A stretch of 6,291 nt of DNA, from the NCBI GenBank assembly GCA_947441325.1, contig CANETR010000134.1, forward strand, positions 1 to 6,291. The letters are read 5' to 3'. A program made the translations under genes and the position numbers. The stretch's first letter is position 1. The number at the start of each line of letters is the position of its first letter. This DNA is from Saprospiraceae bacterium. Lineage in GTDB: Bacteria > Bacteroidota > Bacteroidia > Chitinophagales > Saprospiraceae. Below, piece after piece: positions 6,232 to 6,291 of the stretch. The notes under the pieces are model-generated. The model was not told the origin of the DNA, ran no database searches, and worked only from the letters and a program-made list of their open reading frames with translations.

Positions 6232-6291
6232 TTTATCCTTAGCTAATTTGTCCAGTCCCATCGGGACGATCTGTTCTTAGACTACAAGCAA
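6232..6291. repeat. 60-bp imperfect direct repeat, copy 2 (reaches window edge)
   Basis: Second copy of the repeat at 6008-6067, nearly identical over its first 43 bases and diverged in its last 17. The window ends exactly at the shared AAGCAA, so whether the similarity continues, or a third copy follows, cannot be seen. Confidence 0.93.

Larger units (their letters stand above)
5805..6291. other. Repeat-rich non-coding region, open at the right edge
   Basis: These 487 bp follow the stop of the secreted-protein gene and hold no credible gene. The two open frames on the minus strand (5704-5979, 6058-6261) are low-complexity or run through the hairpins. The region holds an 8-bp microsatellite, several short GC palindromes, a 60-bp direct repeat and three large stem-loops, listed separately. 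It is locally more GC-rich than the upstream intergenic region. No stem-loop is followed by a convincing T tract, so I cannot name a terminator for the secreted-protein gene. Confidence 0.75.

Noticed and set aside
6058..6261. Minus-strand 67-codon open frame through the triple hairpin region
   Set aside because: It reads through palindromes and part of the direct repeat; no protein-like pattern or start signal is seen.
6008..6291. CRISPR array or phage attachment sites
   Set aside because: Only two copies with a 164-bp spacer containing hairpins, no cas genes, no integrase and no tRNA; does not fit CRISPR spacing and att sites are unsupported.

Overview
The window suggests a member of the Bacteroidota (low-GC, probably Sphingobacteria/Chitinophagia/Saprospiria-like, but the class cannot be fixed from this much sequence). 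Four things support this: a C-terminal type IX secretion (T9SS) sorting domain, an Ala|Gln signal-peptide junction, an exact TAnnTTTG (-7 type) box upstream of the secreted gene, and a lipoprotein M1 peptidase with C-terminal HEAT-like repeats.

Layout. (1) Positions 1-2236, minus strand: a large M1-family zinc aminopeptidase lipoprotein. Its N-terminus and active site are complete, and its C-terminus runs off the left edge. (2) Positions 2237-2630: a 394-bp AT-rich divergent intergenic region with two exact -7-type promoter boxes, one per strand. Each overlaps a perfect inverted repeat. (3) Positions 2631-5804, plus strand: a 1057-residue secreted surface protein. In order it has a signal peptide, an Asn-rich beta-helix-like region, seven tandem 49-residue Cys-paired repeats, three Ig/PKD-like modules and a T9SS type A sorting domain. 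(4) Positions 5805-6291: 487 bp with no credible gene. It is filled with repeats: an 8-bp microsatellite directly after the stop codon, a series of short GC-rich palindromes, and a 60-bp imperfect direct repeat (224-bp period) bracketing three consecutive large stem-loops.

The two genes are divergent and both products go to the cell envelope or beyond. The peptidase is probably a lipoprotein in the periplasm or on the inner face of the outer membrane. The plus-strand product is exported by Sec and then T9SS to the surface or medium. Nothing in the sequence shows that they act together; shared control through the common upstream region is only a possibility.

No defence system, CRISPR array, RNA gene or transposase gene was found. 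The least explained part is the 3' repeat region (about 5807-6291), which looks like a non-coding dispersed or MITE/REP-like element, cut by the right edge of the window.
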